Below, piece after piece: positions 51,206 through 59,588 of a stretch of DNA of 64,000 bases. This DNA comes from Anaerolineaceae bacterium. Its GTDB lineage: Bacteria; Chloroflexota; Anaerolineae; Anaerolineales; Anaerolineaceae. The DNA lies in NCBI GenBank assembly GCA_016841525.1, contig JAENYZ010000006.1, positions 116,509 through 180,508 on the forward strand. The letters run 5' to 3'. The stretch's first letter is position 1, and every line of letters starts with the position of its first letter. The notes below the pieces were generated by a model. It ran no database searches, was not told the origin of the DNA, and worked only from the letters and a program-made list of their open reading frames with translations. The translations under genes were made by a program, and so were the position numbers.

Positions 51206-51832
51206 ATGACGTCTCTGCGATCTGTATTGAAAAAACTTGTTAAGCATAAACCTTTCGTCACAGTTGTATCTGGACTGCCAAGGTCTGGCACATCCATGAT
51301 GATGTCAGCCCTGCGCTCAGGCGGGATGTCATTGCTTGTTGACGGCATTCGTGAAGCAGATGCCAATAACCCCAAAGGTTATTATGAATTTGAACGGGTT
51401 AAGAAACTCCCGGTGCGTGATACCGATTGGCTGAAATCAGCTGAGGGCAAAGCTGTGAAAATCATTTCTGCACTGCTTGAATATCTTCCTGATGCTTATG
51501 ATTTTCGGGTGATATTCATGGAGCGGGATATTGATGAAATCTTGAAGTCACAAAAACGGATGTTGGCACGCAGCGGAACCGACCAGGGAGTATCTGTTTC
51601 CGATGAGGATATGCGTCGTCATTTCCAGGCACATCTTGAGGAAGTACAATCCCTTTTAACAACTCGTGGTTGGCTGAAAGTGATCTATGTCAGTTATAAT
51701 CAGGTTTTACAAAACCCGATTGGCGAGTTTCAGCGGGTTGCAAAATTCCTGGAGGATAGGGCAGTTCCTGCTTTGATGACAGAAGTGGTTGACCCCGCAC
51801 TTTACCGGGAGAAAATTATTGGTAAAAGATGA
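51206..51832 (+). CDS. Sulfotransferase-family protein
   Basis: 208 residues. VVSGLPRSGTSMMMSAL (residues 20-36) is the PAPS 5'-phosphosulfate loop, and a later KVIYVSYNQVLQNP with the RDIDEILKSQKRML helix fits the 3'-phosphate-binding region. PAPS-dependent transfer of sulfate to a hydroxyl or amine is expected, but the substrate is unknown. There is no signal peptide. The start overlaps the phosphoesterase stop region by context. Confidence 0.8.
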   Translation: MTSLRSVLKKLVKHKPFVTVVSGLPRSGTSMMMSALRSGGMSLLVDGIREADANNPKGYYEFERVKKLPVRDTDWLKSAEGKAVKIISALLEYLPDAYDFRVIFMERDIDEILKSQKRMLARSGTDQGVSVSDEDMRRHFQAHLEEVQSLLTTRGWLKVIYVSYNQVLQNPIGEFQRVAKFLEDRAVPALMTEVVDPALYREKIIGKR

Positions 51833-51844
51833 TAAGGAAACCTT

Positions 51845-53407
51845 TTGAAAAACAAAGATAAAAATGTGGTTATGGTTGTACTGGACACCCATCGTTTTGA
51901 TCGCATCGGTGCCTATGGATACAAGCGTCCGACCACACCGAATTTAGATAGTTTTGCATCTGAAAGTTTATTTTTTGAGCAAGCGATTGCACCCGGACAA
52001 TGGACGATCCCATCACACGCTTCGTTATTCAGCGGTGAAATGCCGGCTGTGCACAGAACACTTCAGGCAGATGATGTTTTGCCAAGGGAATTTCAAACGT
52101 TGGCTGACAGGCTTTCCCATTCGGGCATAAAGACGACGGGGTTTTGCAATAATCCCCTGGTGGGTGTTTTGCAGAATGGGTTCAAGAGGGGGTTTGATCA
52201 ATTTTACAATTACAGCGGTGTTGTTCCTTCTACACCGCAAAAAGTTCAGGGTGGGATTTGGCAGCCATTCCGGAGTTTGTGGTCAAAATATACCCAATTA
52301 TTACGCCGATTATCCTATCCCATTCAAAATGCCTTTGCCTCACCCAATGAATTCTTCCTGGCAGCACTGCGTCCCTTATTTGTGCCTATGTGGACACGGG
52401 CCGGCAATTTTAAGGGAATGAACGCGAGATCGATAAAGGATGCGGCAAATTTTGTGGCGCAAATTGAAAAACAGAACCAGGGTGGCAATTTTGTTTTCCT
52501 AAACTTGATGGAAACACATATGCCTTATGCGCCGCCAGACGCGTTCGTGCAAAAATTTGTTCCTTATTTTCATGAAACACCGGAAGCACAGCATTTTATT
52601 CGTGATTTTAACCGCAAAGCGATGCAGTGGTTGATACCTTTGCCTGAACCCTTCAGCGAGCTTGAATCAAAAACGCTTTCGGATATGTACGATGCAGAAG
52701 TGGCTTACCAGGATCATTTGTTGGCACAATTAATCGAATCCCTGGATTCTGACTTTCACCGAGATAAGACCCTGGTTGTTTTCTTAGCAGATCACGGTGA
52801 AATGCTTGGCGAGCATGGCTTTATGGGGCATGGCTTTGGGGTGTATGAAGAATTGATCAGGGTGCCCCTTTTTATGCGATATCCGAATCTAGCTGGCAGA
52901 CAGGTTGTTGACCAGCGCGTTTCTATCACACAATTGTTTTACTCGATTATGGATTATTTTGGGTTTGACACCTTATCCATGCCATATGCTGAAGAGGTGG
53001 ATGTTCGCTGTCGGAGTTTGCTCCAGATGACCTCCCGTGAGTGTTGCGGTCCTCGCCATGTGATATCTGAGGCATATGCACCTGAGAATGCCCTGAGCAT
53101 CATGCGGAATCATTTGCCCGGTTTGATAGACCAATACCGCGCAGAGGCGACCCAGCGTGCCGTTTACGAAGACACCGAAAAAATGCTGGAAATTGAAGGC
53201 TATTCAAAGGTCCTTTATGATTTGGTTGGTGACCCATTAGAAGAAGATCCCTATCAAAACGAGGCAAAGATAAAAAAGCTTAGCCAGATACTGGATACTT
53301 ATCTCGAGGTGAGTGAAACCCACCGTGCAGGTTCACAAAAGAAAAAAATTTCACTAAAAGACGACATTATTCAGCAGCGTTTACGAGACCTGGGTTATAT
53401 TGAGTAA
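51845..53407 (+). CDS. Alkaline-phosphatase superfamily sulfatase-fold protein with Thr at the nucleophile position
   Basis: 520 residues. Metal ligand region VVLDTHRFDR (D14), then TTPNLDSFASE, and a distal LADHGEMLGEHGFMGHG. The usual nucleophile C/S-x-P-x-R reads T54-I-P-S-H here, so it cannot be converted to formylglycine. Thr nucleophiles are used by phosphotransferases of this superfamily, so a phosphoglycerol or phosphoethanolamine transferase or phosphodiesterase is more likely than a sulfatase. A long central insertion contains PFRSLWSKYTQLLRRLSYP. Confidence 0.8.
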   Translation: MKNKDKNVVMVVLDTHRFDRIGAYGYKRPTTPNLDSFASESLFFEQAIAPGQWTIPSHASLFSGEMPAVHRTLQADDVLPREFQTLADRLSHSGIKTTGFCNNPLVGVLQNGFKRGFDQFYNYSGVVPSTPQKVQGGIWQPFRSLWSKYTQLLRRLSYPIQNAFASPNEFFLAALRPLFVPMWTRAGNFKGMNARSIKDAANFVAQIEKQNQGGNFVFLNLMETHMPYAPPDAFVQKFVPYFHETPEAQHFIRDFNRKAMQWLIPLPEPFSELESKTLSDMYDAEVAYQDHLLAQLIESLDSDFHRDKTLVVFLADHGEMLGEHGFMGHGFGVYEELIRVPLFMRYPNLAGRQVVDQRVSITQLFYSIMDYFGFDTLSMPYAEEVDVRCRSLLQMTSRECCGPRHVISEAYAPENALSIMRNHLPGLIDQYRAEATQRAVYEDTEKMLEIEGYSKVLYDLVGDPLEEDPYQNEAKIKKLSQILDTYLEVSETHRAGSQKKKISLKDDIIQQRLRDLGYIE

Positions 53408-53430
53408 AAACAAGAAGGAGAATTTATCTT

Positions 53431-54405
53431 ATGATTGATCCCGTGATTTTCACTATTGATATTGGGAATTTTTCATTTTCTTTGTACTGGTACGGCGTGT
53501 TGGTGATGCTGGGTGTTGTGATTGCAACATGGGTAACCGGGCGTGAATTTGAGCGGCGAGGACAGGATTCAGCCTATATCTGGGACAGCCTGTTATGGAT
53601 CCTGCCTGCGGGGATTATCGGCGCGCGGCTGTGGTATGTCGCTAATGCGACCCTCGGTGGGGATATGCGTTATATGCAGGACCCGATTTCCATCATCAAT
53701 TTACGGCAGGGTGGGCTGCATTATTTTGGTGCGATTTTATTTGGCGCAATTGCTTTTTACTTTTATGCAAAGAAGATGGGGCTGGACCTGTGGTTAGCGC
53801 TTGATGCCGTTTCCCCCGGATTGCTGCTGGGACAGGCGATTGCACGACCGGCGAATTTTATCAACCAGGAGCTTTATGGCCAGCCCACAGAATTGCCCTG
53901 GGGTATTAAAATTGACACAGCGCATCGAATGGCACCCTGGAATGATTTGTCCCAATATCCGGTAGAAACAACGCTTTTTCACCCAACCTTTGCTTATGAA
54001 ATTTTGTGGAATCTTTTTTCTGTCGGTATCCTGTTGATTTTGGGAAGAAGGTATAAGGATAAGATGAAACCGGGCGTGATTTTTGGCGGCTGGTTGATAT
54101 TGGCTGGATTAGGGCGAAATATTATCGAATTTTTCAGACCGGACCAACCGACTTTCCCGGGTACTGCCTTCAGTTATTCCCGACTTGTGGCAATTTTGAT
54201 GATGATAGGTGGATTGTTACTGATTTTGATAAAGTATAAAATTATCAAATTAGGTTTCATCGCTGCTGGCGAAGAGTCCTATCATATCGCACCGTCATTG
54301 GAAGAGCGTTTGAACCAGGGAAAAACAGCGGTTAAGCGCAGTGTTGCACCACGCATCCCTGAAGAAAAGGCAGATCCTATTATTTTTCCTAAAAGTGAGG
54401 ATTGA
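53431..54405 (+). CDS. lgt: Lgt, prolipoprotein diacylglyceryl transferase
   Basis: 324 residues, about seven membrane segments. The signature RPANFINQELYGQPTELPWG lies near 138-157, and SPGLLLGQAIARPANFIN covers the active-site His/Arg region. C-terminal helices end at KYKIIKLGF, and a charged tail (EERLNQGKTAVKRSVAPRIPEEKAD) of about 45 residues is longer than in most Lgt. It modifies lipoproteins for LspA cleavage. Confidence 0.93.
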   Translation: MIDPVIFTIDIGNFSFSLYWYGVLVMLGVVIATWVTGREFERRGQDSAYIWDSLLWILPAGIIGARLWYVANATLGGDMRYMQDPISIINLRQGGLHYFGAILFGAIAFYFYAKKMGLDLWLALDAVSPGLLLGQAIARPANFINQELYGQPTELPWGIKIDTAHRMAPWNDLSQYPVETTLFHPTFAYEILWNLFSVGILLILGRRYKDKMKPGVIFGGWLILAGLGRNIIEFFRPDQPTFPGTAFSYSRLVAILMMIGGLLLILIKYKIIKLGFIAAGEESYHIAPSLEERLNQGKTAVKRSVAPRIPEEKADPIIFPKSED

Positions 54406-54456
54406 GGATCAGGATTTAATAATATTTCCCTTTTCCTTATAAAATTATTCTCAAGG

Positions 54457-54494
54457 CACCCTGGACTCGTACAGAAGTTTACAGGGTGTTTTTC
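54457..54494 (+). terminator. Rho-independent terminator of lgt
   Basis: CACCCTG (54457-54463) and CAGGGTG (54482-54488) enclose an 18-base loop with an internal ACT/AGT pairing. A T5 run follows. It is 52 bp after the lgt stop. Confidence 0.75.
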
Positions 54495-54672
54495 TTGCTT
54501 TATTGCCTGCACTGGATTAATACTGCGTTTATAAGATCATCAAACATTACCTGAAAATTATTTAAAACAAATATCTGGAACAGATAGCTGAATTAAACAG
54601 GGCAATTTCGTATAGAAAATGATAATATAATATTTTTTACTTATTTTTGTTGATTTTGAACAATTTGCTCAT

Positions 54673-54709
54673 AAAAAAACTGGTCACAAAATAATTTTTG
54701 TGACCAGTT
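54673..54709 (-). terminator. Rho-independent terminator of the AOR/Hdr/Flx operon
   Basis: AACTGGTCACAAA (54678-54690) with TTTGTGACCAGTT (54697-54709) is a perfect 13-bp stem, followed on the minus strand by seven T. It lies 24 bp after the last gene of the operon. Confidence 0.9.
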
Positions 54710-54732
54710 AATGTTTCTGTTTAATTATGTCT

Positions 54733-55710
54733 TTATTCTTTTTTCCTGGTATGGTCAGGAAGCGTATGGCCTCGAAGCGCGCGGATCAGGTCTTGCCTTC
54801 TCAGCGCACGTTTTCGATCGATTTCAACAGCGCTTGCTTTATTGTCGGCAAGCTTTCCTAAAGCCTCAATCCAGGAAGCACTTTGTACGGGTGTGTGGTT
54901 TGCGCGCCACCGTTCAACTTTAATCGCTAATTGATCTTTGTTGACCAATTTTTGCCTGGATTTTGTGATGGTCATACCCTGGGATTCGAAAGTGAATTCT
55001 TCTTCTTCAAATTCAGGCTTGATGGGACAGGTATACATACAAGCACCACATTTGATGCAGTAATAATCTGCAAGAACCAACTCCCCATCCTCGTTGATGT
55101 GCAGGGCACGTGTCGGGCAGATATCGGCACAAGCTAAGCAGCCCTCAACACAGCGATCTCGGTGAAGTTCTACGCTGCCCTTCCAACGTTGAACTACCTG
55201 GAAAGCACCCTTACTGGCAACTTCACATTGACGGCAGCGTATGCAATCTTCATAGCGGACCACCATGGTGTCTTGTTCTTCATCATAACTTATCACGCCG
55301 GTTGGGCAGTTGTTGATCACAAAATCCTTTAGGGAAAAGTCAAAGTCGTCTTTATTAAAGGTCAGATGTCCACGAACTTCAGGAAATGCTTCATATTTGA
55401 TAACGGGGATCTCGTGCTTTCCATTAACCTTCATGTCAATGGCATGCACTGAGCATGTTTCGACACAAATGCCACATAAGACACATTTATCAGGATCAAC
55501 ATCGACTGAAGGGCGGGTAACCAGCCTTCCGTCCACAATTTCGCCGTCTATATGGGTCAGTGCATCCTTTGGACAAACCGTCGGTCCCATCTGGCAGCCG
55601 ACGCACCGGTCGAGGTCCCATGTCATTACATAATGACGGGTAACCATCGGCCTTTCGAGTGTCATTTCGTGTTCATTGCGAGTTTTTATTGTCTTACCGC
55701 GTTGGCTCAT
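54733..55710 (-). CDS. Polyferredoxin (multiple [4Fe-4S]) at the end of the redox operon
   Basis: 325 residues. Cluster-type motifs are CVGCQMGPTVCP, CVLCGICVETC, CIRCRQCEV, CVEGCLACADICP and CIKCGACMYTCP. The first and fourth have unusual spacing. The C-terminal 80 residues are basic and helical (RQKLVNKDQLAIKVERW, then KRALRRQDLIRALRG). GGAG is six bases before the ATG. No signal peptide or membrane anchor. It probably wires electrons between the flavin subunits and ferredoxin. Confidence 0.85.
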   Translation of the reverse strand: MSQRGKTIKTRNEHEMTLERPMVTRHYVMTWDLDRCVGCQMGPTVCPKDALTHIDGEIVDGRLVTRPSVDVDPDKCVLCGICVETCSVHAIDMKVNGKHEIPVIKYEAFPEVRGHLTFNKDDFDFSLKDFVINNCPTGVISYDEEQDTMVVRYEDCIRCRQCEVASKGAFQVVQRWKGSVELHRDRCVEGCLACADICPTRALHINEDGELVLADYYCIKCGACMYTCPIKPEFEEEEFTFESQGMTITKSRQKLVNKDQLAIKVERWRANHTPVQSASWIEALGKLADNKASAVEIDRKRALRRQDLIRALRGHTLPDHTRKKE

Positions 55711-55721
55711 AGGAACTCCAT

Positions 55722-56579
55722 TTAAATATCAGCAGGAAGCGCGTTTAATTCGGCAAGGCTGAACACCGGGCCATCTTTACAAATGTATTTTGAACCGATG
55801 TTGCAGCGTCCGCATTTCCCGATGCCGCATTTCATTCTTTTTTCGAGTGATGTAAATATATCCTCTGGCGCAAAACCTAAATTAACCAGAACAGGCAAAG
55901 TGTATTTAGTCATGATAGGTGGACCGCAAACAACAGCGACTGCATTTTGCGGTGAAGGTGCGACATCTTTTACGACATCCGGTACATAACCGACATGGTG
56001 TGACCAATCTTCTTCCGGCACATCAATTGCCTGGTGAATTTCCATATCACTTCTCTGGTACCAGGTCTCGATATCATGTTTGTACATGCATAATCCGGAG
56101 GTTCTAGCGCCATAAATCACGATCAATTCTTCATAATCCGGGCGGTGTTTTGAATGGTGAACGTGTTTTGTTAAGGCGTAAAGCGTTGAGAAAGCGCATC
56201 CGCCGCCAATAATGACGATATTTTTGCCTTTCCAGTCCTCGAGAGGGAAGCCATTCCCTAAAGGTCCGCGCATACCAATAGGATCGCCGGCTTGAAGGGT
56301 ATGGATGTACTTAGTGAAAGATCCCATCTTTTGCACTGTAAATCGGACGAATTCTCCTTCCCAAGCTGCCGAAGCAATCCCAAAAGGAGCTTCTCCCTTT
56401 CCGAAAATGGATAGTTGGCAAAACTGTCCCGGGTCATAATTGCTAAAGAATTGGTCACAGTCCTTTTGATGATCAAAAACCAGTTCAAATGTTTTCAAAG
56501 AGCGATCGTTTGATTCATAATATGCACGAACGATATGCATGGGTATGGGATTGTAAGGATTATGCCCGTTATCCGACAT
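55722..56579 (-). CDS. FlxA-like FAD/NAD(P)-binding oxidoreductase with [2Fe-2S]
   Basis: About 285 residues from ATG 56579, chosen because it overlaps the previous stop by 11 bases. The FNR fold has MRGPLGNGFPLEDWKGKNIVIIGGG and CGPPIMTKYTLPVLV. A C-terminal [2Fe-2S] motif CGIGKCGRC with a following C in YICKDG resembles PyrK/anaerobic sulfite reductase B. It should exchange electrons with NAD(P)H. In Flx-Hdr enzymes the FAD/NAD subunit is FlxA. Confidence 0.88.
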   Translation of the reverse strand: MSDNGHNPYNPIPMHIVRAYYESNDRSLKTFELVFDHQKDCDQFFSNYDPGQFCQLSIFGKGEAPFGIASAAWEGEFVRFTVQKMGSFTKYIHTLQAGDPIGMRGPLGNGFPLEDWKGKNIVIIGGGCAFSTLYALTKHVHHSKHRPDYEELIVIYGARTSGLCMYKHDIETWYQRSDMEIHQAIDVPEEDWSHHVGYVPDVVKDVAPSPQNAVAVVCGPPIMTKYTLPVLVNLGFAPEDIFTSLEKRMKCGIGKCGRCNIGSKYICKDGPVFSLAELNALPADI

Positions 56580-57594
56580 TGACGACCTCACTTTCAAAAT
56601 TGCTGGCAGTTCTGAGCATAGCACGAATGTCTAAACCGACGGGGCAGTATCGCACGCACCGTCCGCATCCCGTGCAACCAATCTTTTCGATGTGATCAAG
56701 CCAGTAACTGTATTTGTGCATCAAGCGCTGACGTGTTCTTTCGGATATGGTTGGGCGGGGATTATGTCCGGAAGCTTCCTGTGAGTAAATCCTAAACATG
56801 CAGGTATCCCAATTACGAACACGCTCGTTTCTTTGCACCTCGTCAACAATGTCAAAGCAAAAGCAGGTTGGACAAAGATATGTGCAGACACCGCATCCCA
56901 GACAGGATTCGGCAATTTCTGACCAATAATCTGATTCAAAAAGATGATCCAGGGTCTGTTTGAGACCTTCCGTTTCAAAAGCTTGATTCATTCCCTGTTT
57001 GGCATTTGACTGAATCCTTAAAACGCTCAGCTCATGTTCATTTGTTGCAGCTGGAAAATCGGAAAACAATTTTTCGCCTTTAGCAGAAAGAGCTTCAATC
57101 ACAAAGACATCATCCAGCTCAGTCATAATGGCATCGAGACCATCGTGGTTAAAAGGGCCATAACCAACTGTTGTGCAAAAACAAGTTGAAGGCGGTTCAC
57201 TGCATCCCAATCCGACCAGGATGGTATTCTCACGTCTCCCGGCCCAATAGGGGTCCTGGTACTCCTCTGTATCAAACACAGTATCCAGCAAAGTGAGTGC
57301 ACTGGCGTCGCAAGGACGAATGCCAAATATTATCCGTTTTTCCGGCAGTATCCTAATTTCATCAAATTTATTCAGTCGTTTGTTGTACTTGAGCATGACC
57401 TCCGACTGGGGGAGAAAGAGAGATTTTGGGGGATAGCGTGTATTATGAGGTTCGTTTAGAGCAAGTTCACTTGATTCAGTGAAAGGGAGGAACTGGGAAT
57501 AAGCCTCTACTTTTTGCGGCGCGACCACCTCATACTTTGCAGACCATTCGGACAATTTTTGGTCTAAATTTTTCTTTACAAGAATATACATCAT
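56569..57594 (-). CDS. Sulfhydrogenase-beta/FlxB-like dicluster ferredoxin subunit
   Basis: About 341 residues from ATG 57594. An N-terminal domain with FGIRPCDASALTLLDTVF and GLGCSEPPSTCFC is shared by anaerobic sulfite reductase A and sulfhydrogenase subunit beta. The C-terminal pair CLGCGVCTYLCP and CTGCGRCVRYCP makes two [4Fe-4S] clusters. The alternative TTG start at 57612 overlaps the upstream stop. It transfers electrons between FlxA-like and the others. Confidence 0.85.
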   Translation of the reverse strand: MMYILVKKNLDQKLSEWSAKYEVVAPQKVEAYSQFLPFTESSELALNEPHNTRYPPKSLFLPQSEVMLKYNKRLNKFDEIRILPEKRIIFGIRPCDASALTLLDTVFDTEEYQDPYWAGRRENTILVGLGCSEPPSTCFCTTVGYGPFNHDGLDAIMTELDDVFVIEALSAKGEKLFSDFPAATNEHELSVLRIQSNAKQGMNQAFETEGLKQTLDHLFESDYWSEIAESCLGCGVCTYLCPTCFCFDIVDEVQRNERVRNWDTCMFRIYSQEASGHNPRPTISERTRQRLMHKYSYWLDHIEKIGCTGCGRCVRYCPVGLDIRAMLRTASNFESEVVNVG

Positions 57595-57608
57595 AATAAG
57601 GTCATTCC

Positions 57609-58562
57609 TCAAATCACGAAGCGATTTTTGTCGTCAAGGTTAAAAGAAGCAAAGGGCGGTGGGGTATTGTCGTCCATACCTGCCTCAAACTGGTAAACCT
57701 CAAGCATGTCTTTATTTAGTTTGTCGGTAAGATATGTCATTTTAATATCCATCGGGCATGCTCGTTCACAGGCACCGCAGCTAGTGCAGCGGCCAGCCTG
57801 ATGGAAAGCACGGATGATATGCCAGGCTTGTGTACCGGCTTGAGAAATATCACTCTCAGTCCATCGTGGAGTGGTGTGATCGACGAAGCACTCGGTGCAG
57901 TAGCACATGGGGCAGGCTTCTCTGCAGGCATAACACCTTATGCATCGTTCTGCTTCTTTTTGGAACCAGGCATACCGCTCATCTCGGTCTAAAGCTTCAA
58001 ATTCCTCAATAGCCTGACGAACAATTGTGGGATCACCTTCAGGCAGTGGATCGCCCAAAAGCACATCTGCATTGACCGGATTTGGGTGTACACAGCGTAA
58101 ACATGAGTCGTGAAGAAGATCACTGCGTTGGAGTTTGATTTCATTTCCCTTGAATATGACTGAGACCTGATCACCATCTTCCGAATAATCAGTAATGTCT
58201 TCTCCTGTTTTGTTGATGATCTTTCGAATATCAAGGATGCCCTGGCATGGAACACCGATCATGTAAAGGTTTTCCCTTGGATGTTGTTTTTCAACAATCA
58301 AGGCATTCACCGAACGGCTTTCACAGCCTCGAACAACGATTCCAATTTTGGTGTCATGTGGGTACCGTGTTAAGTAATTTGCCAGATTGTTTTGACACAA
58401 TCCATTGTATTCAAGGTCTTCCAGTTCCTCGACATTTCTAAAAAACGCTGGTTGAGGACGCAGGGGTAAATCGGCTTTTTTGAAAGCAATGACAACATCA
58501 ACAGCCTGGTCATTCAACAATTGTTCAATATTATTCCGTAATTCAGTCTTAAGCTCAGGCAT
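57609..58562 (-). CDS. FlxC-like 4Fe-4S subunit
   Basis: About 317 residues from ATG 58562, overlapping the MvhD-like stop by eight bases. The N-terminal half contains GIVVRGCESRSVNALIVE and MIGVPCQGILDI, a small domain that I recall from FrhB/FlxC-type proteins. The C-terminal part has CIRCYACREACPMCYC and CTSCGACERACP, two [4Fe-4S] sites. A cysteine pair CLRCVHPNP lies between. Function follows from the operon. Confidence 0.82.
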   Translation of the reverse strand: MPELKTELRNNIEQLLNDQAVDVVIAFKKADLPLRPQPAFFRNVEELEDLEYNGLCQNNLANYLTRYPHDTKIGIVVRGCESRSVNALIVEKQHPRENLYMIGVPCQGILDIRKIINKTGEDITDYSEDGDQVSVIFKGNEIKLQRSDLLHDSCLRCVHPNPVNADVLLGDPLPEGDPTIVRQAIEEFEALDRDERYAWFQKEAERCIRCYACREACPMCYCTECFVDHTTPRWTESDISQAGTQAWHIIRAFHQAGRCTSCGACERACPMDIKMTYLTDKLNKDMLEVYQFEAGMDDNTPPPFASFNLDDKNRFVI

Positions 58563-58995
58563 ATTGTCCTCCAGGGGAGACCTTGCTCCTTGTGGCCAAG
58601 ACCTTTGCTTTACCAAGTTTGGCTATTTCCGATTTAAAGTCAGCCAGTTCTTTTTGAATGCGACCGCGATCCTGCAGATCAAGCCAGACAAAACGAACAC
58701 GGGAACGCTCATAGCCAATGTAATCGAGGAAATTTAAGAATTCATCATGCTGCCGTAATGCGCGCAGATTGCCCTCTTTATAATGGCATTTTTCAGGCAG
58801 GCAGCCGCTGATCACGATGCCATCAGCACCACCCTGGACAGCGTTTAAAATATATAAAGGATTTATACGTCCTGTACAGGGAAGTTTAACCAGGTGCATT
58901 GAGGAAGGTAGTTCATTGTCCACCCAGTTTTGATCAGGTTCTGAGTATAAACACCACTTGCATTGGAATAGCGCAATTTTAGGTCTAGTTTCCAT
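58555..58995 (-). CDS. MvhD/FlxD-like hydrogenase/Hdr-delta [2Fe-2S] subunit
   Basis: About 146 residues from ATG 58995, which overlaps the HdrC stop by one base (TAATG). Motifs CKWCLYSE, LPCTGRINPLYIL and SGCLPEKCHYKEGN are the MvhD fold and its cysteines. It links HdrA to partner dehydrogenases. A second MvhD-like domain is fused to the C-terminus of hdrA, so two such units operate here. Confidence 0.9.
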   Translation of the reverse strand: METRPKIALFQCKWCLYSEPDQNWVDNELPSSMHLVKLPCTGRINPLYILNAVQGGADGIVISGCLPEKCHYKEGNLRALRQHDEFLNFLDYIGYERSRVRFVWLDLQDRGRIQKELADFKSEIAKLGKAKVLATRSKVSPGGQYA

Positions 58996-59588
58996 TAGGT
59001 TTCTACTCCCTGTGACTGCAGCCAGGTCCAAAGCCCTTCCACAACTGATTCATCTGTAAATTCTTCCGGCACCCCGATGGATGTTGAGCGGCAAACTGCG
59101 GAACATGTTCCACAAGCCATGCAAAGTCCCGGGTCCACACTAGCAATATTTATTACGCCTCTGTAGGGTACTTTGGTTTCAATGATTTTTATTGCCTCGT
59201 ATGGACATACTTCAACGCAAAGCCCACATGCAACACATGTCTGCTGATCGACGACAGCAATATTTTGGATTGTTTTCTTATCATTCTTAACCGCTAACGA
59301 TTTAACAGCATGAATGACACCAGAAATGTGAATTTTCTGAGGGCAGGCTGGATAACACAAATCACAGGCTGAACACAGCCATGTCGTTCTGCTGTCGAAA
59401 GCTTCGTCTTTCATATCCATCATAACCATTCGAAGCAGCCTTCGAGGGTTAAATTCCGGTTCACCTTTTTGCTGGATCATGCATTTACTCACGCATGTTC
59501 CGCATGAGTAACACATTTCAACAAACTCACCGCCAGGAATTGCTTTGACCTCATCGACGAACAATGATCCAATGGATTCGTGGTTCAT
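58995..59588 (-). CDS. hdrC: HdrC-like subunit with extra ferredoxin domain
   Basis: 197 residues. The HdrC-type pair CYSCGTCVSKC and CSACDLCYPACP (first 90 residues) is followed by a second two-cluster region CVACGLCVEVCP and CMACGTCSAVC. Normal HdrC has only the first pair. The start overlaps the hdrA stop by four bases. No HdrB (CCG-domain) gene is seen in the window, so it is not a classical heterodisulfide reductase. Confidence 0.85.
   Translation of the reverse strand: MNHESIGSLFVDEVKAIPGGEFVEMCYSCGTCVSKCMIQQKGEPEFNPRRLLRMVMMDMKDEAFDSRTTWLCSACDLCYPACPQKIHISGVIHAVKSLAVKNDKKTIQNIAVVDQQTCVACGLCVEVCPYEAIKIIETKVPYRGVINIASVDPGLCMACGTCSAVCRSTSIGVPEEFTDESVVEGLWTWLQSQGVET

Larger units (their letters stand above)
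54406..54732. other. Convergent intergenic region between lgt and the redox operon
   Basis: About 327 bp. It contains two terminators, one for each strand (listed separately). The middle is AT-rich with no coding frame or RNA gene that I can see. Confidence 0.6.
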
